This document shows positions 8,562 to 15,310 of a stretch of 64,000 bases of DNA, piece after piece. Under the pieces are notes generated by a model that was not told the origin of the DNA, did no database searches, and saw only the letters and a list, made by a program, of their open reading frames with translations. Where the stretch lies: the NCBI RefSeq assembly GCF_965214215.1, contig NZ_CBDCBD010000003.1, positions 1,612,001-1,676,000 of the forward strand. Direction: 5' to 3'. Source of the stretch: Poriferisodalis sp965214215. GTDB lineage: Bacteria; Actinomycetota; Acidimicrobiia; Acidimicrobiales; Poriferisodalaceae. Each line of letters opens with the position of its first letter. Position 1 is the stretch's first letter. Made by a program: the position numbers and the translations under genes.

Positions 8562-9398
8562 ATGGAACTTGCAGGCAAGGTCGCTGTCGTCACCGGCGGC
8601 GCAAGCGGAATCGGGGAAGCGCTCGCTGAGCGCTTCAAGGCTGAAGGCGCACGAGCGCTGGTGGTGGTGGATCGCGACGGGGATGGCGCCCAGGCGGTCG
8701 CCGATCGGGTGGGCGGCACGGCCGTCGGGCTCGATGTCACCGACGAGGAGGCCATCAAGGCGGTCGTGGCCGACACGGTGGCAGCGCACGGCGCGCTCGA
8801 CGTGTTCGTGTCCAACGCCGGCTACGTGACCCAAGGCGGTCTCGAAGTCGCAAACGACGAGATCCAGCGCATGTGGGAAGTACACGTCATGTCCCACGTG
8901 TACGCAGCCCGGGCGGCGGTGCCCGTCATGGTCGAGCGCGGCGGCGGCTACCTGCTGAACACTGCCTCGGCGGCGGGCCTGCTGACCCAGCTCGGATCGC
9001 TGCAGTACGCGGTTACCAAAGCCGCAGCGGTGTCGCTGGGGGAGTTCCTGTCGATCACCTACGGCGACAAGGGCATCGTGGTGTCGATGCTGTGCCCGCA
9101 AGCCGTGGAGACCAACATTTTGTCCAACAGCCCCGACCGCACCGGCAACGGCAACCAGGAACGCGGCACTCCCGGGGCCGCAGCAGGCGACGGCGTCCTG
9201 CAGCCCTCGCAGTTGGCCGACACCGTCATCGAGGCAATGGCTGAAGAGCGCTTCTTGGTGCTGCCCCACCCCGAAGTGCAGACCTACCGCGAACGCAAGG
9301 CATCCGACATAGACCGCTGGCTCTCGGGCATGCGCCGCTTCCAGGCGCGCTTGTTCGCCGACTCCGACATCACCCCAGCCGACTGGCTGCTCAGCTGA
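8562..9398 (+). CDS. short-chain dehydrogenase/reductase (SDR)
   Basis: A 278-residue classical SDR starting MELAGKVAVVTGGASGIGEA (TGxxxGIG nucleotide-binding motif at residues 11-18). It has NAG at VFVSNAGYVTQGG, catalytic Ser in LLNTASAAG, and the YxxxK pair in LQYAVTKAAAVSLGEF. An extended C-terminus (RRFQARLFADSDITPADWLL) matches SDRs found beside acyl-CoA genes in actinobacteria. It likely oxidises a secondary alcohol with NAD(P); the substrate is unknown. The divergent promoter region is shared with the CoA-transferase gene. Confidence 0.88.
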   Translation: MELAGKVAVVTGGASGIGEALAERFKAEGARALVVVDRDGDGAQAVADRVGGTAVGLDVTDEEAIKAVVADTVAAHGALDVFVSNAGYVTQGGLEVANDEIQRMWEVHVMSHVYAARAAVPVMVERGGGYLLNTASAAGLLTQLGSLQYAVTKAAAVSLGEFLSITYGDKGIVVSMLCPQAVETNILSNSPDRTGNGNQERGTPGAAAGDGVLQPSQLADTVIEAMAEERFLVLPHPEVQTYRERKASDIDRWLSGMRRFQARLFADSDITPADWLLS

Positions 9399-9475
9399 CG
9401 CTCTTGCGTGGCGCTGCGGGCGTGTGCCGAGGCGGTGTACGCGTTCGGCAGTCGGCGTGCAGCAGCATCGCTGGG

Positions 9476-9685
9476 TCAGCTCTCCAGCAGGTCGAGGTCG
9501 TCATAGCGGCCATGAAGCGCTTGTCCATGTGACAGGGGCGAGAGCCGATTCCAAACAGGTCTGGCGATCTGTTCGATCATGGTCCGCTCAGCCTCGCTGA
9601 TCGCGGCCTGGACCGTGGAGGCAGCGATTGGGCCGGGATTGTCGATGCCGAAGCGCCAAGCGTGGAACCCGACCAATTGGATCAT
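9476..9685 (-). CDS. hypothetical 69-residue protein, possibly a gene fragment
   Basis: Starting at ATG 9685 the frame reads MIQLVGFHAWRFGIDNPGPI and ends ALHGRYDDLDLLES. Composition is more protein-like than the surrounding frames, but no ribosome-binding site is visible and I recognise no family. Immediately upstream is the A+T-rich tandem repeat, so this may be the tail of a longer broken gene. Confidence 0.3.
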   Translation of the reverse strand: MIQLVGFHAWRFGIDNPGPIAASTVQAAISEAERTMIEQIARPVWNRLSPLSHGQALHGRYDDLDLLES

Positions 9686-9718
9686 GGCACTGCAGCTAGC
9701 GCTTCTGCGTTTCTCTGC

Positions 9719-9754
9719 GCTTATGTTTTCTTGTTTGCTTATGTTTTCTTGTTT
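9719..9754. repeat. perfect 18-base tandem repeat, two copies
   Basis: The unit GCTTATGTTTTCTTGTTT occurs twice head to tail, and a partial third echo (GTTTCTGCG) follows. It is strikingly A+T-rich for this genome. If translated on the minus strand it gives KQENIS twice. Confidence 0.85.
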
Positions 9755-9849
9755 GTTTCTGCGTTCGTATTTTCCCCCGGACCCGAGGTGCTCTGGCGCA
9801 GGTGCGGATCGGATGCGGATTGGAATCAGTGCCGAATTGCTCCTCAGGC

Positions 9850-10512
9850 CTATGAGGCGGGGCTGGTAGCGCGGCGGGCCACCAGGCGAGCTTCGTGGCG
9901 CTGGCCGAACCAGCCCTCTTCGAAGCTGATCGGTTCGAGCCCGTGGCACAGGCCAGGCAACTCGCCTCGCTTGACGAGGAACGGGCGCCCAGGCCGGGTG
10001 TTGTACAGCAAGTTGTCGACCGTGGCGATCAGCACCAGTGCGATGCCACCCGGCACAAGCAGGCCGCCCAGAGCGCCGAGCAGCGGCCGGTGCAGGAAGT
10101 TGGTGCATACCACGGCGTGCCAGCCGCCGCCGTCTTCAGCTCCGCTGTTCCTGCTTTCGTCTCCGCCGCCGAGGCCATCTTCGTTCCCGCCGCTTTCGCG
10201 GCTGCCGCCGCTGAGTGCTGCGAGGGTCGGCAGCGGTTCGGCTTCTAGATCGGCCTGCACGGTCCGCAGGTGCAGGCTGCGCTCTCCGGCGGCGGCGCGG
10301 GCGATCTCGAGGGCCCGCTCGGAGACATCGACGAGCGTGGTGTCGATGCCTTGGGATGCCAGCCAGAGCGCAGTGCCCCCGGTGCCGCCGGCGAGATCCG
10401 CCGCTGTCGGGCAGTCGGCCAGATGTTCCACGCAGCCGGTGACGAACTCCGACGGCAGCCCAGGCTCGTCCCAATCGGCGTACTTCGCGTCCCAGCGGTC
10501 GGCGGCGCTCAC
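9850..10512 (-). CDS. class I SAM-dependent methyltransferase
   Basis: The GTG start at 10512 overlaps the stop of the upstream permease gene by four bases (GTGA), implying coupled translation. The 220-residue protein begins SAADRWDAKYADWDEPGLPS, has the SAM-binding motif AADLAGGTGGTALWLASQG (residues about 35-53, with Gly-rich loop) and the acidic motif TTLVDVSERALEIARA. A Gly/Ser/Glu-rich insert (residues about 96-121) interrupts the fold before WHAVVCTNFLHRPLL. It resembles TehB/UbiE-like enzymes; the substrate is unknown. Coupling to a branched-chain amino-acid permease is unusual. Confidence 0.82.
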   Translation of the reverse strand: MSAADRWDAKYADWDEPGLPSEFVTGCVEHLADCPTAADLAGGTGGTALWLASQGIDTTLVDVSERALEIARAAAGERSLHLRTVQADLEAEPLPTLAALSGGSRESGGNEDGLGGGDESRNSGAEDGGGWHAVVCTNFLHRPLLGALGGLLVPGGIALVLIATVDNLLYNTRPGRPFLVKRGELPGLCHGLEPISFEEGWFGQRHEARLVARRATSPAS

Positions 10513-11843
10513 GAGTCGTAGGACCGCACTGCTCGCGCCCGGCGGCTGCGTGCGTAGGCGGCCACGAGCAGCAGCGCCGCGTAGAGGAAGAACTCGGATT
10601 TCAGGAAGCCGATCCAGCCGCCTTGGGTCACCCACCCAGGCCGATCCACGAGCCACACCGGCAACAGCACCAGCACCGTGGCGGCAGGCACGGTGGTGAT
10701 GAGCCGGCTGCCGCCGATGGCGGTGCTGCCAAAGGCGATCGTGAGGGCGAACAGCTTGATCGACAGCTCCTCGGGATATAGCGACTGATCGTTGAAGTTC
10801 ACCGGCACCAGCATGAGAGCGCCTGCAAGGCCGGCGAGTCCGCTGCTGAGGCTCACCCCGGCCAAGCGCAGTCGATACACCGAGACGCCGAACGTCGCAG
10901 CCGCGGTCGGGTCGTCGCGGGTGGCGACCAGCGCCCGCCCGATCGGTCCGCTCAGCAGGCCGCGCAGCAGCCAGAAGGCGACCGCCACCCACACCGCCAC
11001 CACCCAGAACTCCCAGATGTGCTCGTCGTTGGGGGCAATGCCCGTCCACGCAGGCGGAACGAACTCGCCGTCGAGGGTGACCGGCAGCGGACCGTCGAGC
11101 TGGCGCAGCACGATGGGAAACGCCACCGCAGCAGACAGGGTCAGCAGCGCCAGGTAGGCCTTCGGCAAGCGCAGCGCGGGAATGCCAAGCAGCGCGCCGA
11201 CCGCGCAGCCCGCAGCAAAGCCAGCCAGGGGCATCAGCATCGGCGGCAAGCCGAAGTCGTTGACTGCATGCAGCGCTGCGTAGGCACCGACGCCCGTCAG
11301 TGCTCCATGGCCGACCGACAGCAGCCCCATTCGGTGCGTCAGCAACCAGAGCCCTGCGAAGACAAGACAGAACGCTGCGAGCTGCGTGAAGTCGGTGACA
11401 AACGTCGACGACGCTCGCAGGGGAACGAGCACGGCGAACGCCGCGATCACGACCAGCGCGAGGGCGCCTGCCATCGCGGGCTGCCGTGGCGAAGCGCCGA
11501 GCGTCGAAGCATTCGTGGAGACCGCTGCGGGTTCATGCGATTGCGACAGCTCCCTCGGCTGCGCACGAAGCGGGGTGCTGCCCGCGCTCTCTGCGGCGCG
11601 AACCGCCGTCGTTGGCCCAGAAGGTTCCGAAACGACGACCTCCGCCTTTGCAGCACCATCAGACTCTTCACGTCCGAAGTCGATGAGCGGTTCAGCCGGC
11701 TCTGGGGGAACCGGTGCCGGGCCGAGTCCCGGTATCGGGCTGCTCGAATCGTCGGTGCGCTCAGGTGCGTCGAACTCGAGTGGTGCCAAACGAAACACTG
11801 ACGGTTCAGAGCCTGACGCCGTCGGATCTGCAGCGTCGGTCAC
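10509..11843 (-). CDS. livM: branched-chain amino-acid ABC transporter permease, LivM type, with long N-terminal extension
   Basis: A 444-residue protein from GTG 11843, overlapping the LivH stop by four bases. Residues 1-120 are a Pro/Ser/Glu-rich, apparently disordered extension. The permease core follows, with about nine hydrophobic helices (from AGALALVVIAAFAVLVPL) and the LivM hallmarks GLLSVGHGALTGVGAYAALH and the EAA-like loop GRALVATRDDPTAAATFGVS. It forms the transmembrane pore with LivH for import of branched-chain amino acids or related amides. No ATPase or binding-protein gene is adjacent, so these must be encoded elsewhere. The extension may reflect an upstream start error, but the overlap with LivH supports it. 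Confidence 0.85.
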   Translation of the reverse strand: MTDAADPTASGSEPSVFRLAPLEFDAPERTDDSSSPIPGLGPAPVPPEPAEPLIDFGREESDGAAKAEVVVSEPSGPTTAVRAAESAGSTPLRAQPRELSQSHEPAAVSTNASTLGASPRQPAMAGALALVVIAAFAVLVPLRASSTFVTDFTQLAAFCLVFAGLWLLTHRMGLLSVGHGALTGVGAYAALHAVNDFGLPPMLMPLAGFAAGCAVGALLGIPALRLPKAYLALLTLSAAVAFPIVLRQLDGPLPVTLDGEFVPPAWTGIAPNDEHIWEFWVVAVWVAVAFWLLRGLLSGPIGRALVATRDDPTAAATFGVSVYRLRLAGVSLSSGLAGLAGALMLVPVNFNDQSLYPEELSIKLFALTIAFGSTAIGGSRLITTVPAATVLVLLPVWLVDRPGWVTQGGWIGFLKSEFFLYAALLLVAAYARSRRARAVRSYDS

Positions 11844-12859
11844 GACCGGTGACTCCCGTCAGCTCCCTTGCGGAACGCCAGCCCACGCGAGCCGGCCAGC
11901 CGTGGTGCCGGCCGATCATTCGCTGAGCCTCCGCGAGCGGCTTTGCGTGGCAGCAGGCCGGACGGGCGCACCGACAGCACCACGATGAGCACCGCCAGCG
12001 CCCACACCAGCGTGACCTGGCTGTCGATGAAGCCCACGTAGCCCGACATCATCGTTTCGGCAAAGGCAAACAGGTAGCCCCCGGCCAGCGCCAGCGCCGG
12101 GCTGCGCAGGCCGCCGAGGGTGGCGGCTGCGAGGCCGAAGACCAGGAGGCGTTCCATCATGTCGGGGCGGACGTTGAATTCGCCTGCGATGAGGCCGCCG
12201 GCCAGCCCGCCCAAGGCGGCTGCTACGGCCCATCCGCCCATCACCACCCACTCGACTCTGATGCCCACGAGCGCCGAGCTGTCGCGATTGGAGGTGATCG
12301 CCCGGAACGCGAGGCCCACCCTGGTCGTTCGCTGAATCAGCGCGAGCACCCCGATGGCGGCCAGCATGGCGAGCGTCAGCCCGATGGTGTCGAACCACAG
12401 CCGGGCGCCCCCGATGATGAACCGGTCGGTGTGCTCTTGGGGGAACGGCGAACCGAGGAACCTCTGGCGACCCCCGAAATGCTTGACGACGAACGCGCCG
12501 ATGAGCAGGTACAGCCCGAGCGTCGCCCCGATGGTCGGCACCGGGTCGCCGCCCATGGGCCGGATGACCGTGTACTCCAGCAGCGCTCCCACGACGGCGG
12601 ACACGGCCACAGCTCCGGCGACCGCAGCCCAGATCGGCCACGGCGTCGCGAACGGTGTCAGCCAGCCGGAGAACGCAACCGAGGGGTCTGCGCCTGCCGC
12701 GAACACCACCGCGATGTAGGCGGACAGCATCGCCATCTGGCCCTGCGCGAGGTTCAGCACCCCCGTCGAGCGGAACACCATCGAGATCGCCACCGCCAGC
12801 GCCGCATACGCGGAACCATTGGCGAACGAGTCAAAGATCCGCTGCAGGAACAGGGTCAC
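11840..12859 (-). CDS. livH: branched-chain amino-acid ABC transporter permease, LivH type
   Basis: I place the start at GTG 12859 (VTLFLQRIFDSFANGSAYAA), where LivH proteins normally begin; GTG 12898 upstream is the alternative. About eight transmembrane segments are evident. Signatures include FRSTGVLNLAQGQMAMLSAYIAV, the conserved first loop of LivH permeases, and the cytoplasmic loop FRAITSNRDSSALVGIRVEW. It pairs with LivM downstream, with which it overlaps by four bases. The C-terminus (about 30 residues, Arg/Gly-rich) is longer than usual. Confidence 0.87.
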   Translation of the reverse strand: MTLFLQRIFDSFANGSAYAALAVAISMVFRSTGVLNLAQGQMAMLSAYIAVVFAAGADPSVAFSGWLTPFATPWPIWAAVAGAVAVSAVVGALLEYTVIRPMGGDPVPTIGATLGLYLLIGAFVVKHFGGRQRFLGSPFPQEHTDRFIIGGARLWFDTIGLTLAMLAAIGVLALIQRTTRVGLAFRAITSNRDSSALVGIRVEWVVMGGWAVAAALGGLAGGLIAGEFNVRPDMMERLLVFGLAAATLGGLRSPALALAGGYLFAFAETMMSGYVGFIDSQVTLVWALAVLIVVLSVRPSGLLPRKAARGGSANDRPAPRLAGSRGLAFRKGADGSHRS

Positions 12860-12925
12860 GGCCGCAGATTGTGTCACGGGCCGCCGCGTTGACCCCACCA
12901 GGCGTCACGGTGCGAAGATGAGGCC

Positions 12926-14272
12926 GTGCCGAACGGATCAGATGGCCCTTCCATTGACATTCGCTACCTCGCCGATGTCGTGCTGACCTGCGACGAGGAC
13001 TTCGCGATGATCGAGCGCGGGGCGGTGGACGTGCGAGCGGACGGACGCATCGCGTGGGTGGGCGCTGCCGCCGACGCATCGACCACCGATGCCCCGGTGA
13101 TCCACCTGGGCGGCCTGCTGATGCCGGGCTTGATCAACACCCATGCGCATACGCCGATGACGCTGGTGCGCGGCGCGGGCGACGGGTTGCCGCTGATGGC
13201 GTGGCTCGAAGAGGTGATGTGGCCCCGCGAGGGTCGCCTGCGTCCCGAAGACGTGTGGTGGGGCATGACGCTGGGCTCGGTGGAGATGCTGCGCTCGGGA
13301 GTGACGACCACGTGCGAGATGTACGCCTTCGAACACGAGGTGATCGACGCGGGACGTGAGGCGGGCATCCGGCAGGTCATGTGTCCGGGGGTGCTGTCGG
13401 TGGCGCACACTGATGGTTCGGGAAGCGTCGCCGATCGCGTCACCGACATCGCTGCCGTGCACGACGGGGTGAACGACCCGTCGGGCCTTGTCACGATCGG
13501 ATTCGCGCCGCACTCCGCGTACGACCTTGGCGTGGACGCCTGCGCGGAAATAGCGGCCGCAGCCCGTGAGCGCGACGCCCTGCTGCACGTCCATGTGGCA
13601 GAGACCGCCGATGAAGGCGATGCGCTGGCCGCTGAGCACGGCGGTGCGAGCGTGCCCCGATTGCTGGCCGATGCGGGCGTGTTCGACGGGCGCGTGCTTG
13701 CAGCGCACAGCGTCTGGCTCGACGATGCCGACTTAGGCATCTACGCCTCGGCTGGTGTCGCGGTCGCTCACTGCCCGGTCAGCAACATGAAGCTCGGCTC
13801 AGGCGTCGCGCGGGTGCCTGAGATGATCGACAGGGGCATCACCGTGTCGCTTGCCACCGACGGTCCGGCTTCCAACGACGACTTGGACCTGTGGGAGGAG
13901 ATCAAGATCGCATCGCTGCTGGCACGGGTCACTGCGCTGGATCCCACCGTGATGAGTGCACGGCAAGTGATTTCGATGGCCACTCACGACGGCGCAGAGG
14001 CGTTGGGCCTGCACACCGGTGTGCTCGAGCCTGGCCGCTGGGCCGACATGATTCGGCTCGACCTTGACGACCCGGCGTTCGTGCCGGTGACCTCGCCCAG
14101 CGAACTTGTCGCCCACGTGGCGTGGGCAGGCGGCAGCCGCCACGTCACCGATGTGTGGGTAGGCGGCGAGCGAGTGGTGGCAGATCGGGTGTGCCTCACC
14201 GTCGACGAGGCACGGGCTCGCTACGAGGTCCAGCATCGAGCGCAGCGTCTGGCACGGGAGTCGGGGACATGA
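12926..14272 (+). CDS. mtaD: amidohydrolase: 5'-methylthioadenosine / S-adenosylhomocysteine deaminase family
   Basis: A 448-residue TRZ/ATZ-type amidohydrolase from GTG 12926. Metal ligands are visible as the HxH in LINTHAHTPMTLVRGAGD, the His in LLHVHVAETADEGD, the His in VLAAHSVWLDDADL and the catalytic Asp in SLATDGPASNDDLDLWEE. VAHCPVSNMKLGSG and the C-terminal ADMIRLDLDDP are typical of MtaD. The enzyme deaminates methylthioadenosine or SAH to the inosine forms. Its stop overlaps the ATG of the phosphorylase gene, so the two are probably made together and act in sequence. Confidence 0.88.
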   Translation: MPNGSDGPSIDIRYLADVVLTCDEDFAMIERGAVDVRADGRIAWVGAAADASTTDAPVIHLGGLLMPGLINTHAHTPMTLVRGAGDGLPLMAWLEEVMWPREGRLRPEDVWWGMTLGSVEMLRSGVTTTCEMYAFEHEVIDAGREAGIRQVMCPGVLSVAHTDGSGSVADRVTDIAAVHDGVNDPSGLVTIGFAPHSAYDLGVDACAEIAAAARERDALLHVHVAETADEGDALAAEHGGASVPRLLADAGVFDGRVLAAHSVWLDDADLGIYASAGVAVAHCPVSNMKLGSGVARVPEMIDRGITVSLATDGPASNDDLDLWEEIKIASLLARVTALDPTVMSARQVISMATHDGAEALGLHTGVLEPGRWADMIRLDLDDPAFVPVTSPSELVAHVAWAGGSRHVTDVWVGGERVVADRVCLTVDEARARYEVQHRAQRLARESGT

Positions 14273-15045
14273 GCAACGCAAACGAACACGGCGACGCGGC
14301 CGCGACCGCCGAGCGGGCCCCGGTGGGGATCATCGCCGGGACCGGCTTCTATGAGCTGCCCGGCCTAAGCGAGGCCGAGCACCACGAGGTGCACACCGAC
14401 TGGGGCGACGCCTCGGCGATGACTGGCCGCTGGCACGGTCGGCGGATCGTGTTCGTGCCTCGTCACGGCGGCGACCACTCGATCCCACCGTCGGCCATTA
14501 ACTACCGGGCAAACATCGCCGCGATGCGCGACCTGGGCGCAACGGCGATCCTGGCGGTGTACGTGGTCGGCTCGATGGTGCCTGAACGCCCCACCGGTTC
14601 GTTCCTGCTGCTCGACGACTACCTGGAGTTCACGACCGGTCGGGCGGCGACCTTCTTCGATCAGCCGGGCCACGTGGTGCACACCGACATGTCCACGCCG
14701 TATGACCCGTCGCTGCGCGCAGCGTTGGCCGCAGCAGCACAGGCTGAGGGCATCGACGTGGGGCCCACCGCCACCTATGTCTGCACGAACGGCCCCCGCT
14801 TCGAGACGCCTGCGGAGATCCGCATGTACGCGCAGATGGGCGGCAGCGTCGTCGGCATGACCGGCTACCCCGAGGTTGCCCTGGCACGAGAGGCTGCCAT
14901 TCCCTATGCGGGTGTAGCTGTGGTGGCGAACATGGCGGCAGGGATGTTCGACGGCGAGATCTCTCACGAAGACGTCTCGGCCGCGCTCGAGGCCACCAAG
15001 GACCCGCTGTTCGCTCTGCTCGGCCGCGCCGTCGCCACGATCTGA
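14269..15045 (+). CDS. mtnP: S-methyl-5'-thioadenosine (or thioinosine) phosphorylase
   Basis: A 258-residue purine-nucleoside phosphorylase family protein beginning at ATG 14269 (ATGA overlap). Phosphate and nucleoside contacts are recognisable: GIIAGTGFYELPGL, VPRHGGDHSIPPSAINYRAN, TYVCTNGPRFETPAEIRMYA and GSVVGMTGYPEVALAREA. The family cleaves MTA to adenine and methylthioribose-1-phosphate. Because it follows an MTA-deaminase-type gene, methylthioinosine could be the true substrate. In that route, known from Pseudomonas and methanogens, the deaminated nucleoside is phosphorolysed to hypoxanthine. Confidence 0.88.
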   Translation: MSNANEHGDAAATAERAPVGIIAGTGFYELPGLSEAEHHEVHTDWGDASAMTGRWHGRRIVFVPRHGGDHSIPPSAINYRANIAAMRDLGATAILAVYVVGSMVPERPTGSFLLLDDYLEFTTGRAATFFDQPGHVVHTDMSTPYDPSLRAALAAAAQAEGIDVGPTATYVCTNGPRFETPAEIRMYAQMGGSVVGMTGYPEVALAREAAIPYAGVAVVANMAAGMFDGEISHEDVSAALEATKDPLFALLGRAVATI

Positions 15046-15114
15046 GGGCAGCCGGACGGCAGTGCGGCGGCGCGGCAGCGGCCCGTCGAAAAAATCCACG
15101 CGGACCGGCTGCCC
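15046..15114 (+). terminator. long inverted repeat after mtnP
   Basis: GGGCAGCCGG directly after the stop codon pairs perfectly with CCGGCTGCCC 49 bases later. The loop is itself G+C-rich and contains a run of six A. It may act as a transcription terminator or a longer structured element separating mtnP from the surface-protein gene. Confidence 0.5.
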
Positions 15115-15257
15115 GTCAGGTGCGATGCTGCCATCCCCGACCCGCAGACCGGCGAGAAATAGAGTCCGACATGATGCCTGCACCGAAGCATTCTGTTTCG
15201 CTGCGCGGGCTGATCCGACAATTTCGGGACGGCTCTCGCACACACTCCGGGCGGCTG

Positions 15258-15310
15258 ATGCGCACCCGTATCACACTGCCTCGCGGGGGGGCTGCGTGGC
15301 GCCACGGCGA
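15258..15310 (+). other. G7 tract splitting the signal-peptide coding region
   Basis: From ATG 15258 the frame reads MRTRITLPRGG and then leaves the surface-protein frame. The seven G residues at 15285-15291 are the cause: with six G the reading continues LRGATAMLAVLALFATVLT and into the mature protein. That would give a perfect Sec signal peptide (basic start, hydrophobic core, ASA cleavage). As given, the long frame must start at ATG 15310 without a basic n-region. This may be a sequence error, a recent mutation or a phase-variable switch. Confidence 0.7.

Larger units (their letters stand above)
9399..9849. other. gene-poor spacer with A+T-rich island
   Basis: This 450-base stretch contains no gene I can name. 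It holds a possible 69-codon frame on the minus strand (9476-9685), a perfect 18-base tandem repeat (9719-9754) in an A+T-rich patch unlike the surroundings, and the 3' flank of the methyltransferase gene. It may be the scar of a lost mobile insertion. Confidence 0.5.

Noticed and set aside
11019..11801. Long plus-strand open frame antisense to livM
   Set aside because: Basic, low-complexity translation expected of the reverse strand of a high-G+C gene; no ribosome-binding site or recognisable domain.
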